Part shown: positions 15,631 through 23,479 of the stretch, piece after piece
How the letters are laid out: each line of letters opens with the position of its first letter
Numbering within the stretch: position 1 is the first letter of the stretch
Assembly: GCA_050692985.1 (NCBI GenBank)
Contig: JBOGVZ010000075.1
Coordinates: 1 to 24,798, forward strand
Length of the DNA stretch: 24,798 bases
Origin: JBOGVZ01 sp050692985
GTDB taxonomy: Bacteria; Actinomycetota; UBA4738; CALAEC01
Direction: 5' to 3'
The notes under the pieces: model-generated
The model's input: the letters and a program-made list of their open reading frames with translations, nothing else
Databases searched by the model: none
Told to the model about the DNA's origin: nothing
Translations under genes and position numbers: made by a program

Positions 15631-16902
15631 GTGCCGGTCCTGGCCCTGGGGGTCTCCTACCGGCGCGCCCCGCTGGAGCTGCTGGATCGCCTGGCGCTCG
15701 GGGACGACGAGTACGCTAAGGCGTATCACCGGCTGGCCGGGCTCGACTCCGTGCGGGAGGCCGTGCTCCTGTCCACGTGCAACCGCGTGGAGGTGTTCGC
15801 GGAGGTGGGCCGGTACCACCAGGGGTTCCAGGACCTGAAGCGATTCCTCTCGGAGGACCGGGAGGTCGACCCGGACGAGCTGGCCGAGCCCCTGTACTCC
15901 CACTACGAGGACCAGGCCGCCGAGCACCTGTTCTCGGTGGCCGCGGGGATCGACTCGATGGTGCTGGGGGAGCCCCAGATCCTGGCCCAGGTGCGCTCGG
16001 CGATCCGCCGGGCCGAGTCCGAGGGGGCCGCCGGCCCCGTGCTGGGGGCCCTGTTCCGCCAGGCCGTGCGGGTCGGTCGCCGGGCCCGGTCGGAGACCGC
16101 CATCGGGGCCAGCCCCGCGGCGTTCGTGGAGGCCGGCGCGGTGCTGGCCGGCGGGTTCCTGGGTGGTCTGGAGGGCCGCTCCCTGCTCGTGGTCGGCACG
16201 GGCAAGATGAGCGCGCTGGCCATCCGGACGCTGCGCGGGCAGGGCGTCGGCGACGTCCTGGTGCTCGGCCGGAAGCCCCGTCGAGCCGAGCGTCTGGCGT
16301 CACGGGCCGGGGCTCGCCACGGCTCGCTGGAGGACCTGGGGCCGGCGCTGGCGCGGGCGGACCTGGTGGTGTCCTCCACCGCAGCGACGGGCCCGGTGAT
16401 CTCGGCCCGGGCGGTGGCCTCCGCGGTCCGTGGCCGCCACCGTCCCCTGTTCCTCCTCGACCTGGCGGTTCCCAGAGACGTGGACCCCGGGGCCGCGGAC
16501 GTTCCCGGCGTGCGGGTGGCCGACATCGACGCCCTGCGGTCGCTGCTGGCCGAGGCCCATGCCGGTGCCGAGGACGAGGTCGGCCGGGTCCGGGCCATCG
16601 TGGCCGAGGAGATCCGCCGGTACGCCACCCGGCGCCGAGCGGCCCGCCTGGCGCCCCTGATCGAGGCCCTCCACGCCAGGGGGGACCGGGTGCGGGATGC
16701 CGAGCTGGGCCGGGTGGCTTCCCGGTTGGCCGACCTGTCGGACCGCGAGCGGGAAGCGGTGGAGGCCCTGGCCCGGGGGATCGTCCGCAAGCTGCTGCAC
16801 GATCCCGTGGTGCGGCTCAAGGAGCTCTCGGGTCGAGGGCTGGACGATCCGTACGCGGCGGGCCTGGCCGAGCTGTTCGATCTCGACCTCCCCGAGGACT
16901 GA
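15631..16902 (+). CDS. hemA: Glutamyl-tRNA reductase
   Basis: A 423-residue HemA that reduces glutamyl-tRNA(Glu) with NADPH to glutamate-1-semialdehyde, the first committed step of the C5 route to haem. The N-terminal catalytic domain has GVSYRRAPLELLDRLAL and LLSTCNRVEVFAEV with nucleophile C50. ARAEGAAGP-like helices lead to the NADPH domain with LLVVGTGKMSALAI; DLAVPRDVDP is the conserved later block. The C-terminal dimerisation domain has ELGRVASRLADLSDRE and IVRKLLHDPVVRLKE. GTG 15631 follows GAGGGGG (15616-15622) with an 8-base spacer and lies 13 bases after the rex stop. The length is normal for the family. It is the first enzyme of the cluster and the usual control point of the pathway. 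Confidence 0.96.
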   Translation: MPVLALGVSYRRAPLELLDRLALGDDEYAKAYHRLAGLDSVREAVLLSTCNRVEVFAEVGRYHQGFQDLKRFLSEDREVDPDELAEPLYSHYEDQAAEHLFSVAAGIDSMVLGEPQILAQVRSAIRRAESEGAAGPVLGALFRQAVRVGRRARSETAIGASPAAFVEAGAVLAGGFLGGLEGRSLLVVGTGKMSALAIRTLRGQGVGDVLVLGRKPRRAERLASRAGARHGSLEDLGPALARADLVVSSTAATGPVISARAVASAVRGRHRPLFLLDLAVPRDVDPGAADVPGVRVADIDALRSLLAEAHAGAEDEVGRVRAIVAEEIRRYATRRRAARLAPLIEALHARGDRVRDAELGRVASRLADLSDREREAVEALARGIVRKLLHDPVVRLKELSGRGLDDPYAAGLAELFDLDLPED

Positions 16903-16906
16903 GCGG

Positions 16907-17797
16907 GTGCCCATCCGGATCGGAACCAGAGGATCCCCGCTCGCCCTGGCCCAGGCCCGGGAGGTGGCCGGGCTGCTCGAGGAGCGCGGGGTGGAGGTCG
17001 AGCTCGTGTCGATCTCAACCGCCGGCGACCGGGGCGCATCACCGAAGGAGTCACCGGCCGGGGTCAAGGGCCTGTTCGTGGCGGAGATCACCGAGGCTCT
17101 GGCCCGGGGGGACGTGGACCTGGCGGTGCACTCGGCGAAGGACCTCCCCTCCGAGGACCCCGACGGCATCGAGGTCGCCGCGGTGCCCAAGCGGGCCCTG
17201 CCCTACGACGTCATGGTCAGCCGGGAGCCGGAGGTGCCCGCCGCGGGCCGGGTGGGGACCTCCAGCCTCCGCCGGCAGGCCCAGCTCCGCCGCGTCCGCC
17301 CCGAGCTGGACGTCGTGGACGTGCGCGGCAACGTCGATACCCGCCTGCGGAAGATGGCCGAGGGCGCCTACGACGCCGTCGTGCTGGCCGCTGCCGGCCT
17401 GGCCCGGTTGGGGATCTCCCCCGACAACACCGCGCCGCTGCCGGTGGACGAGATGGTGCCGGCCCCCGGCCAGGGAGCCCTGGCCGTCCAGGCCCTGGAA
17501 GGCGGTGAGGCCGCCGGGGCCGCCCACTCCCTTGACGACCCACGGTCCCGCACGGCCTTCGAGACCGAGCGGCGCCTGGTCAGCCTGCTGGGTGGGGGAT
17601 GCCGGCTTCCCCTGGGGGCGTACGCGGAGGGCCGGGACGGCGCGGTCCGGCTCCTGGCCGTGGTGATCCGGCCGGACGGCTCCGACCTGCTGTGGTCGCA
17701 GGTGGAGGCCGAACGTCCCGAGGACGCCGCGGGGGAGGCCGCCGAGGTCCTCCTGGGGGCCGGAGCCGAACGGATCCTGGCCGAGGTCAGGGGATGA
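16907..17797 (+). CDS. hemC: Porphobilinogen deaminase (hydroxymethylbilane synthase)
   Basis: A 296-residue enzyme that joins four porphobilinogen units into hydroxymethylbilane. The start IRIGTRGSPLALAQA is the typical first strand and helix; GLFVAEITEAL and VDLAVHSAKDLP (with the catalytic Asp region) follow, then VGTSSLRRQAQL and DVRGNVDTRLRKM, which bind the growing chain. The dipyrromethane cofactor attaches at C232 in LLGGGCRLPLG. GTG 16907 is 4 bases after the hemA stop; the frame running up to 16697 is shadow. The end overlaps hemD (ATGA). It belongs to the cluster rex-hemA-hemC-hemD-trpS-hemB-hemL. Confidence 0.96.
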   Translation: MPIRIGTRGSPLALAQAREVAGLLEERGVEVELVSISTAGDRGASPKESPAGVKGLFVAEITEALARGDVDLAVHSAKDLPSEDPDGIEVAAVPKRALPYDVMVSREPEVPAAGRVGTSSLRRQAQLRRVRPELDVVDVRGNVDTRLRKMAEGAYDAVVLAAAGLARLGISPDNTAPLPVDEMVPAPGQGALAVQALEGGEAAGAAHSLDDPRSRTAFETERRLVSLLGGGCRLPLGAYAEGRDGAVRLLAVVIRPDGSDLLWSQVEAERPEDAAGEAAEVLLGAGAERILAEVRG

Positions 17798-18558
17798 CCG
17801 CCCCCGGCCCGCTGGCGGGGCGGGTGGTCATGGTGACCCGGCCCCGGACCCAGGCGGGGACGCTCTCGGAGCTCCTCCGTGCCCGCGGGGCCGAGCCCGT
17901 CGAGGCCCCCACGATCCGGATCGACGGCACCTCCGCCGGCGGGCCCCTGGACGGGGCGGTCCGGGCGGCGGCCGAGGGGGCCCACCACTGGGTGGTGTTC
18001 ACCAGCGCGGCCGGTGTGGAGGCCTGGTCCGTCCGGTCGGCCGCCCTCGGCGCGGCCCGGCCGAGGGCCCGGCTGGCCGCCGTCGGCGCGGGGACCGCCG
18101 ATGCGCTCCGGGAGGTGGGCCTGGAGCCGGACCTGATCCCGGAGCGGTTCACCACCGAGGCGCTGGCCGAGGCGTTCCCCCCCGGGCCCGGCCGGGTGCT
18201 CCTGCCCCGGGCAGATCTGGCCACCACCGAGCTGGAGGAGGCCCTGGCGGCCAAGGGGTGGGTCCCGGTGCGGGTGGACGCCTACCGCACCACGTTCGAA
18301 CGCGAGCTCCCCGAGCCCGCCAGGCGGGCCCTCGACGAAGGACGGGTGGACGCCGTCACCTTCACCTCCACCTCGACCGTGGATGGCTTCGTGCGGCTGG
18401 CGGGGGTCGTGGCGGGCCCGGTGGTGGCGTGCATCGGGCCGGTCACCGCCGAAGCGGCCCGCCGGGCCGGCTTCCGTGTGGACGCGGTGGCCGAACCGCA
18501 CACGCTCGAGGGGCTGGTCGAGGCCCTGGCGGGGGCGTTCGACGAGGGAGGCCGGTGA
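17794..18558 (+). CDS. hemD: Uroporphyrinogen-III synthase, stand-alone
   Basis: A 254-residue HemD that closes and flips the last ring of hydroxymethylbilane to give uroporphyrinogen III. The family is weakly conserved, and the call rests on position after hemC, on the start GRVVMVTRPRTQAGTL, on HHWVVFTSAAGVEAW, on the later DAVTFTSTSTVDGFVR and VACIGPVTAEAARRAGFRVD, and on length. The two-domain fold fits. In Streptomyces and mycobacteria HemD is fused to a uroporphyrinogen-III methyltransferase domain; no such domain is present here. ATG 17794 overlaps the hemC stop (ATGA). The end shares TGATG with trpS. Confidence 0.92.
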   Translation: MTAPGPLAGRVVMVTRPRTQAGTLSELLRARGAEPVEAPTIRIDGTSAGGPLDGAVRAAAEGAHHWVVFTSAAGVEAWSVRSAALGAARPRARLAAVGAGTADALREVGLEPDLIPERFTTEALAEAFPPGPGRVLLPRADLATTELEEALAAKGWVPVRVDAYRTTFERELPEPARRALDEGRVDAVTFTSTSTVDGFVRLAGVVAGPVVACIGPVTAEAARRAGFRVDAVAEPHTLEGLVEALAGAFDEGGR

Positions 18559-19553
18559 TGGCCCGCGTGCTGTCGGGGATCCAGCCCACCGGCGACATCC
18601 ACATCGGCAACTACATCGGCGCGATCCGGCACTGGGTCCGCGACCAGCACGAGAACGACTCCTTCTTCCCGCTGGTCGACCTGCACGCGATCACCGTGCC
18701 CCAGGAGGCCGAGGCCCTGCGGACCAAGACGCTCGACGTTGCGGCCATCCTCCTGGCGGCGGGGATCGACCCGGAGCGGGCCACGCTGTTCGTGCAGTCT
18801 CACGTCCACGAGCACGCCGAGCTGGCATGGGTGCTGGGGTGCTTCACGATGTTCGGCGAGCTTCGACGGATGACGCAGTTCAAGGAGAAGGCCGCCAGCC
18901 AGCAGGAGGGCTTGGCCACCGCCGGGCTCTTCACCTACCCGGTGCTCCAGGCCGCTGACATCCTGCTGTACCGGGCCGATCGGGTGCCGGTGGGGGAGGA
19001 CCAGCGCCAGCACCTCGAGCTGACCCGGGACATCGCGGGGCGGTTCAACCAGCGCTTCGGCGAGACGTTCGTGCTGCCGGAACCGGCGATCCCCCCGACG
19101 GGCGCGCGGATCATGGATCTCCAGAACCCCGCCGCCAAGATGTCCAAGTCCGCGGACTCGCCGCTGGGGACGATCCGCGTCACCGATCCTCCCGACGAGA
19201 TCCGCCGGAAGGTCAGGGTGGCGGTCACCGACTCCGGCCGCGACGTCGTGGCCTCGCCGGAGAAGCCGGCCATCACGAACCTGGTGACGATCCTGTCGGT
19301 GACCACCGGTCGCCAGGTCGCTGACGTGGAGCGGGACTACCGCGGCAAGGGATACGCCGACCTCAAGGCGGACCTGGCCGAGGCCCTGATCGTCTTCCTG
19401 GGCCCGTTCCAGGAACGCCACCGCGAGCTCCTGGCCGACCCGGGGGAGCTGGCCCGCCTGCTCGAGATCGGGGCCGGGAAGGCCCGGCTCGTGGCCCGCC
19501 AGACCCTGGCGGCCGCCTACGAGAAGGTCGGCTTCCTCCCCCTCCCCTCGTAG
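18558..19553 (+). CDS. trpS: Tryptophanyl-tRNA synthetase
   Basis: A 331-residue class I aminoacyl-tRNA synthetase that charges tRNA(Trp). The start RVLSGIQPTGDIHIGNYIGA carries the ATP-binding HIGH-type motif as H15-I-G-N18; GCFTMFGELRRMTQFKEKA and FTYPVLQAADILLY are typical TrpS segments; the second motif is K194-M-S-K-S198. The C-terminal helices bind the anticodon. ATG 18558 overlaps the hemD stop by one base, so it is in the haem operon, although its product acts in translation. It is not part of the haem route; the insertion is unusual for this cluster. No T-box-like leader lies ahead of it. Confidence 0.96.
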   Translation: MARVLSGIQPTGDIHIGNYIGAIRHWVRDQHENDSFFPLVDLHAITVPQEAEALRTKTLDVAAILLAAGIDPERATLFVQSHVHEHAELAWVLGCFTMFGELRRMTQFKEKAASQQEGLATAGLFTYPVLQAADILLYRADRVPVGEDQRQHLELTRDIAGRFNQRFGETFVLPEPAIPPTGARIMDLQNPAAKMSKSADSPLGTIRVTDPPDEIRRKVRVAVTDSGRDVVASPEKPAITNLVTILSVTTGRQVADVERDYRGKGYADLKADLAEALIVFLGPFQERHRELLADPGELARLLEIGAGKARLVARQTLAAAYEKVGFLPLPS

Positions 19554-19563
19554 GCTCCCGGGG

Positions 19564-19635
19564 TTGACTCCCGGGCCCGGGGTCCGCATGCTTTGCCGGT
19601 CCACGCGAAGGAGAGGGGGTTCGATGCCGACCTGA
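19564..19635 (+). other. Promoter-like and ribosome-site-like signals in the trpS-hemB gap
   Basis: The 142-base gap between trpS and hemB holds TTGACT (19564-19569), a 17-base spacer and CATGCT (19587-19592), a fair sigma-A promoter. Downstream is a near-perfect ribosome site, AAGGAGAGGGGG (19608-19619), then ATG CCG ACC TGA at 19624-19635, a three-codon frame. The other forward frame carries DLNLAQRPVFE and stops at 19664. This may be a leader peptide, a decayed gene, or a leader for hemB. None is proven. Confidence 0.4.
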
Positions 19636-19682
19636 ACCTCGCCCAGCGCCCGGTGTTCGAGTAGCCCCCCGCACCGGTCGGC

Positions 19683-19688
19683 TACGAT
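19683..19688 (+). promoter_or_regulatory. -10 box of a leaderless-type promoter for hemB
   Basis: TACGAT lies 7 bases before ATG 19696. It also overlaps the upstream ATG at 19687, which argues that 19696 is the true start. The same TACGAT box precedes the small membrane gene on the minus strand at 5182. Confidence 0.55.
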
Positions 19689-19695
19689 GGGAGCG

Positions 19696-20673
19696 ATGGC
19701 CTTCCCCCGGAACCGTCCCCGGCGGCTGCGCCGGACCGAGGCCCTCCGGGCCCTGGTCCGGGAGGCCGACCTGGCCCCCGGCCACCTGGTGGCGCCCCTG
19801 TTCGTGAAGGAGGGGATGGCCGAGCCGGCCCCGATCACCTCCATGCCCGGCCAGCACCAGCACACCCTGGAGTCGCTGGCCAAGGAGGCCCGCGAGACGT
19901 TCGAGCGGGGGGTGCGGGCCTTCGTGCTGTTCGGCGTGCCCGCCCGCAAGGACCCCGAGGGGAGCGAGGCCTGGAACGACCGGGGGATCGCCCAGGAGGG
20001 GCTGCGGGCCCTCCGCCGGGAGCTGGGCGATGAAGCGGTGCTGATCGCGGACCTGTGCCTGGACGAGTACACCGACCACGGCCACTGCGGCATCCTGAGC
20101 GAGGACGGCGAGGTCGACAACGACCGCACCCTGGAGCTGTACCGGCGGATCGCCGCCTCCCAGGCCGGGGCGGGCGCCGACCTGGTGGCCCCATCGGGGA
20201 TGATGGACGGGCAGGTGGCCGCCATCCGCGACGCGCTGGACGAGTCCGGCTTCGCGGGGACCGGGCTCCTGGCCTACTCGGCCAAGTTCGCCTCCGCGCT
20301 CTACGGGCCCTTCCGGGACGCCGCGGAGTGCGCCCCGCGCTTCGGGGACCGCCGGGGATACCAGATGGACCCGGCCAACGCCGACGAGGCCATGCGGGAG
20401 ATCCGCACGGACATCGAGGAGGGGGCGGACCTGGTGATGGTCAAGCCGGCCCTGCCGTACCTCGACGTGATCCGGCGGGCCCGCGAGGAGGTGGCGGTCC
20501 CCGTGGCGGCGTTCAACGTCTCCGGGGAGTACGCCATGGTCAAGGCGGCGGCGGAGCGGGGATGGATCGACGGCCGGCAGGCCACCCTGGAGGTCCTCAC
20601 GGCGATCCGGCGGGCAGGGGCGAACCTGATCCTCACGTATCACGCCCGGGAAGCCGCCGAGTGGCTGTCCTGA
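19696..20673 (+). CDS. hemB: Delta-aminolevulinic acid dehydratase (porphobilinogen synthase)
   Basis: A 325-residue enzyme that condenses two aminolevulinates into porphobilinogen in the cytoplasm. The two Schiff-base lysines are K197 (YSAKFASALYGPFRDA) and K250 (LVMVKPALPYLD). The metal region is DLCLDEYTDHGHCG (119-132): it keeps C121 and C131 but has D123 where three-cysteine zinc enzymes have the middle Cys, so metal use may be intermediate or zinc with an altered site. SEDGEVDNDRTLELY follows as in the family. ATG 19696 is chosen over 19687 for the promoter position. It begins a second transcription start in the haem cluster and is followed by hemL after 7 bases. Confidence 0.95.
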   Translation: MAFPRNRPRRLRRTEALRALVREADLAPGHLVAPLFVKEGMAEPAPITSMPGQHQHTLESLAKEARETFERGVRAFVLFGVPARKDPEGSEAWNDRGIAQEGLRALRRELGDEAVLIADLCLDEYTDHGHCGILSEDGEVDNDRTLELYRRIAASQAGAGADLVAPSGMMDGQVAAIRDALDESGFAGTGLLAYSAKFASALYGPFRDAAECAPRFGDRRGYQMDPANADEAMREIRTDIEEGADLVMVKPALPYLDVIRRAREEVAVPVAAFNVSGEYAMVKAAAERGWIDGRQATLEVLTAIRRAGANLILTYHAREAAEWLS

Positions 20674-20680
20674 CCGCTTC

Positions 20681-21961
20681 GTGACCGGCTCCGAGGAGCT
20701 GTTCGACCGTGCCCGGCGCCTGATCCCCGGGGGGGTGAACTCCCCGGTCCGGGCCTTCGGGGCCGTCGGGGGGGCGCCGCGGTTCGCCGCCCGCGGCAAG
20801 GGCGCGTACCTCGTCGACGCCGACGGCAACCGCCACGTCGACTACGTGCAGTCGTGGGGGGCGCTGCTGTTCGGCCACGCCCGGGCCGAGGTCGTGGAGG
20901 CCGCGGTGGAGGCGGCCAGGCGGGGGACGTCGTTCGGGGCTCCCACCGAGGGCGAGGTCGCCCTGGCCGAGGCCGTGGTGAAGGCGGTCCCCTCGGTGGA
21001 GATGGTGCGGCTGGTCTCGTCGGGGACCGAGGCGGCCATGAGCGCCATCCGGCTGGCCCGGGGAGCGACGGGGCGGCCGAAGGTCGTCAAGTTCGCCGGC
21101 TGCTACCACGGCCACGCGGACGCCCTCCTGGCGGAGGCCGGCTCGGGGGTGGCCACCTTCGGCATCCCCGGCACCCCGGGGGTCACCGAGGGGGCGGTCC
21201 GCGACACCGTGGTGGTGCCGTACAACGACCTGGAGGCGGCGCGGGCGGCGTTCGCCGAGACGGGCAGGGAGATCGCCTGCGTGATCGTGGAGCCCGTGGC
21301 GGCCAACATGGGCGTGGTCGGCCCCCAGCCGGGGTTCCTGGAAGCCCTGCGGTCGCTGACGGCCGAGCACGGTGCCCTGCTGGTGTTCGACGAGGTGATC
21401 ACGGGGTTCCGCCTTGCCCGGGGCGGGGCCCAGCAGGTCTTCGGCGTCACCCCCGACCTCACGGTGCTGGGCAAGGTCATGGGGGGCGGGTTCCCGTGCG
21501 CCGCCTTCGGGGGGCGGGCCGAGGTCATGGCCCACCTGGCTCCGGCCGGGCCGGTGTACCAGGCCGGGACGCTGTCGGGGAACCCGGTGGCGGTGGCCGC
21601 CGGGCTGGCCGCGATCGGCCTGGCGGAGCGGCTCGACCCGTATCCCGGCCTGGAGCGACGGGCCCAGGAGCTGGCCGGCGGGCTGGCCGAGGCCCTGTCG
21701 GCGGCCGGCGTGCCACACGTCGTCAACCGGGTGGGACCCCTGTTCTCGCTGTTCTTCACCGAGGGGCCGGTCCGCGACTACGCCGGGGCCCGGTCGGCCG
21801 ACCACGAGGCCTATGCGCGGTTCTTCCGGGCCATGCTGGACCGCGGGGTGTACCTGCCCCCGTCCGGGTATGAGGGGTGGTTCCTGGGGACGGCCCACGG
21901 CGCCGCCGAGGTCGAGCTGACCATCGATGCCGCCCGGGAGGCCCTCAGCGGGCGATCGTGA
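20681..21961 (+). CDS. hemL: Glutamate-1-semialdehyde 2,1-aminomutase
   Basis: A 426-residue pyridoxal-phosphate enzyme that turns glutamate-1-semialdehyde, made by HemA, into 5-aminolevulinate. Blocks seen are RLIPGGVNSPVRAF at the start, RLVSSGTEAAMSAIRLAR, KFAGCYHGHADALL, LLVFDEVITGFRLARGG with the cofactor-binding Asp, and the Schiff-base lysine K265 in VLGKVMGGGFPCAAFGG. The length is typical. GTG 20681 is 7 bases after the hemB stop, within the same operon. Together with HemA it shows the C5 rather than the Shemin route. The 3' end overlaps by 17 bases with the convergent 37-residue gene on the minus strand. Confidence 0.96.
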   Translation: MTGSEELFDRARRLIPGGVNSPVRAFGAVGGAPRFAARGKGAYLVDADGNRHVDYVQSWGALLFGHARAEVVEAAVEAARRGTSFGAPTEGEVALAEAVVKAVPSVEMVRLVSSGTEAAMSAIRLARGATGRPKVVKFAGCYHGHADALLAEAGSGVATFGIPGTPGVTEGAVRDTVVVPYNDLEAARAAFAETGREIACVIVEPVAANMGVVGPQPGFLEALRSLTAEHGALLVFDEVITGFRLARGGAQQVFGVTPDLTVLGKVMGGGFPCAAFGGRAEVMAHLAPAGPVYQAGTLSGNPVAVAAGLAAIGLAERLDPYPGLERRAQELAGGLAEALSAAGVPHVVNRVGPLFSLFFTEGPVRDYAGARSADHEAYARFFRAMLDRGVYLPPSGYEGWFLGTAHGAAEVELTIDAAREALSGRS

Positions 21962-22058
21962 ACAGCATCACCACGAAGATCACGACCACCATGGCGGCGA
22001 ACAGGATGAAGGAGAGGCCCCCCTCCTCGATCGCCGCGATCACCACTCCCGGGTCCAC
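21945..22058 (-). CDS. 37-residue single-span membrane peptide at the end of the respiratory block
   Basis: The peptide has an acidic, mildly polar start (VDPGVVIAAIEEGG), one hydrophobic span at about 15-35 (SFILFAAMVVVIFVVMLF) and a single basic residue at the end. The start GTG 22058 is backed by AAGGAG at 22064-22069 with a 5-base spacer, the best ribosome site in this block. It begins 13 bases after the stop of the 235-residue membrane protein gene and is therefore probably its last cistron. Peptides of this sort often serve as small subunits of respiratory complexes, but I recognise no family and the role is inferred from place only. It overlaps the convergent hemL end by 17 bases. Confidence 0.7.
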   Translation of the reverse strand: MDPGVVIAAIEEGGLSFILFAAMVVVIFVVMLFTIAR

Positions 22059-22071
22059 CCGCGCTCCTTCC

Positions 22072-22779
22072 CTAGGCCGGTCCCCGCCAGGCGGCCTGGT
22101 CACCGCCGGTCAGGATCTCCTTGCGCCGCCGCTCGGCCCGGTCCAGGAGCGGGATGTGGATGGCGAACCCGATCACCGCGATGCCCAGGGCGATGAACGA
22201 GGGCACCGGCTCGTCTCCCTCGTCCCTGAGGCCCAGGACCGTGACCTGCCGGCCGCCGGTCGCGGCGAAGGCCGTGGCCGCCGCCAGCTGCGTCTCGCCC
22301 GACCGCGCGAACCGGATGTCCTTGATCTCGAAGTCTTCCGGGGAAACGTTCCCCTCGACCCCGCGGCGCCGGAGCTCGCCCGTGGCCTCCTCGGCCAGGA
22401 ACTCCTGGAACGCCAGCGTCACCGGCTCGACCTCGGCCGTCTCCTCCTCTCCCGACTCCTCCCACCGGCCTCCGGGATAGTCGGAGATCACCGGGAACGT
22501 GGGTGACTCCAGGTCGGTGCCCGCGCCCACGGCCACCCAGTGGGGGAGCTCGCCCTTGGGGCCCAGGAACCGGGGGGTCCCGGGAGCCCCGAACACCCAC
22601 AGCGCCGACAGGATCAGCATGAAGCCGAAGAACGCGGTGGCCGCCACCAGGTACCCCATCCGCGGGCCGAACACCGCCGCCAGCAGCAGGAAGACGCTCC
22701 CGCAGAACAGCACCAGCGCGGCGATGACCGCGGCGACCCCCTCGATGAGGGTGCGGTCGATGGCCAGGACCTCCGTCAC
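22072..22779 (-). CDS. Unknown membrane protein in the cytochrome bc block
   Basis: A 235-residue protein with hydrophobic spans near 13-36, 43-63 and 194-211. Between the second and third is a loop of about 130 residues, acidic in part (WEESGEEETAEVEP, 106-119) and with a mixed alpha/beta-looking section (about 120-185). The C-terminal tail after 212 is basic (RAERRRKE) and should be inside, which puts the loop outside. No haem-binding C-x-x-C-H, copper or iron-sulfur motif is present. GTG 22779 follows GAGGGG close to the stop of the cytochrome c gene 10 bases upstream. Its place in the run suggests an accessory or assembly subunit of the menaquinol:cytochrome c reductase; no family is recognised. 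Confidence 0.7.
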   Translation of the reverse strand: MTEVLAIDRTLIEGVAAVIAALVLFCGSVFLLLAAVFGPRMGYLVAATAFFGFMLILSALWVFGAPGTPRFLGPKGELPHWVAVGAGTDLESPTFPVISDYPGGRWEESGEEETAEVEPVTLAFQEFLAEEATGELRRRGVEGNVSPEDFEIKDIRFARSGETQLAAATAFAATGGRQVTVLGLRDEGDEPVPSFIALGIAVIGFAIHIPLLDRAERRRKEILTGGDQAAWRGPA

Positions 22780-22789
22780 CGCGCGCCCC

Positions 22790-23479
22790 TCACGCGTCCT
22801 CCCCGGTGGGCGGGTTCAGGCACAGGTTCTCCTCGGGCGGGACGTTCTCCACGTTGATCTCGACCAGGTAGTTGATGAGGTCCTGGATCTGCTGGTCGTT
22901 CATGGGCCCCTCGAACCGCACGCTCCACGAGGGCATGGCCGTGCCCGGCCGGCCCTGCATGATCGTCTCGCGGATCTGCCCCGACCCCTCGATCGTCAGC
23001 CGTCCGCACACGTCGTTCAGGGAGGGAGGATCCACGAACGTCTGCTCGCCGTCGGGAGTGGTGAACGGGATCGTCTGCCCGCCCGAGCCCTCGGGCCCGT
23101 GGCATCGCTCGCAGGCGAAGCCCGTGGGGTTCTCCTCTGAGGGCAGCTCGAACCACCGCTCCCCCCGCTCGATCGACCGGTCCATGAGCTCCACCGCGTC
23201 GGCCACGTTCTGGCCCGGCTCGACCAGCCACACCACGGCCACGGCGATGGCGAACAGGAACGTGAACACGATGCCCCACCCCATCACCCGCTCGAGCTGG
23301 CGACGCTCGAGGACCTCGTCCGCCGGGCCCGGCCGCATGCCGGCCGGGATGTCCGGGGGCCGGGGCGGCCGGTTCCTGGCGGCCAGGCCGACGAGCACCG
23401 CCACGAACCCCAGCCCCACCACGATGCCGGCCACCAGGGCGATCGTCGCCGGCGTGGACAGGGCTACCGGCCCGCTCAT
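22790..23479 (-). CDS. Membrane-anchored monohaem cytochrome c of the bc complex
   Basis: A 229-residue c-type cytochrome. Two hydrophobic spans near 10-33 and 67-87 anchor it at the N-terminus. The haem motif is C123-E-R-C126-H127, and M182 in GTAMPSW is the likely axial ligand, so a single haem is bound outside the membrane. MNDQQIQDLINYLVEIN is the usual last helix. Actinobacterial QcrC is normally a dihaem protein with a C-terminal span, so this chain is different in haem number and topology, and only the role of electron acceptor from the Rieske protein is taken over. C158 and C220 could form a disulfide. ATG 23479 overlaps the Rieske stop (ATGA). Maturation needs a cytochrome c assembly system not in the window. 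Confidence 0.88.
   Translation of the reverse strand: MSGPVALSTPATIALVAGIVVGLGFVAVLVGLAARNRPPRPPDIPAGMRPGPADEVLERRQLERVMGWGIVFTFLFAIAVAVVWLVEPGQNVADAVELMDRSIERGERWFELPSEENPTGFACERCHGPEGSGGQTIPFTTPDGEQTFVDPPSLNDVCGRLTIEGSGQIRETIMQGRPGTAMPSWSVRFEGPMNDQQIQDLINYLVEINVENVPPEENLCLNPPTGEDA

Noticed and set aside
18282..20225. Long minus-strand open frame of 647 codons across hemD, trpS and hemB
   Set aside because: The three + strand genes are certain by motif. In very GC-rich DNA the antisense frame stays open by codon bias, and its translation has no recognisable domain.
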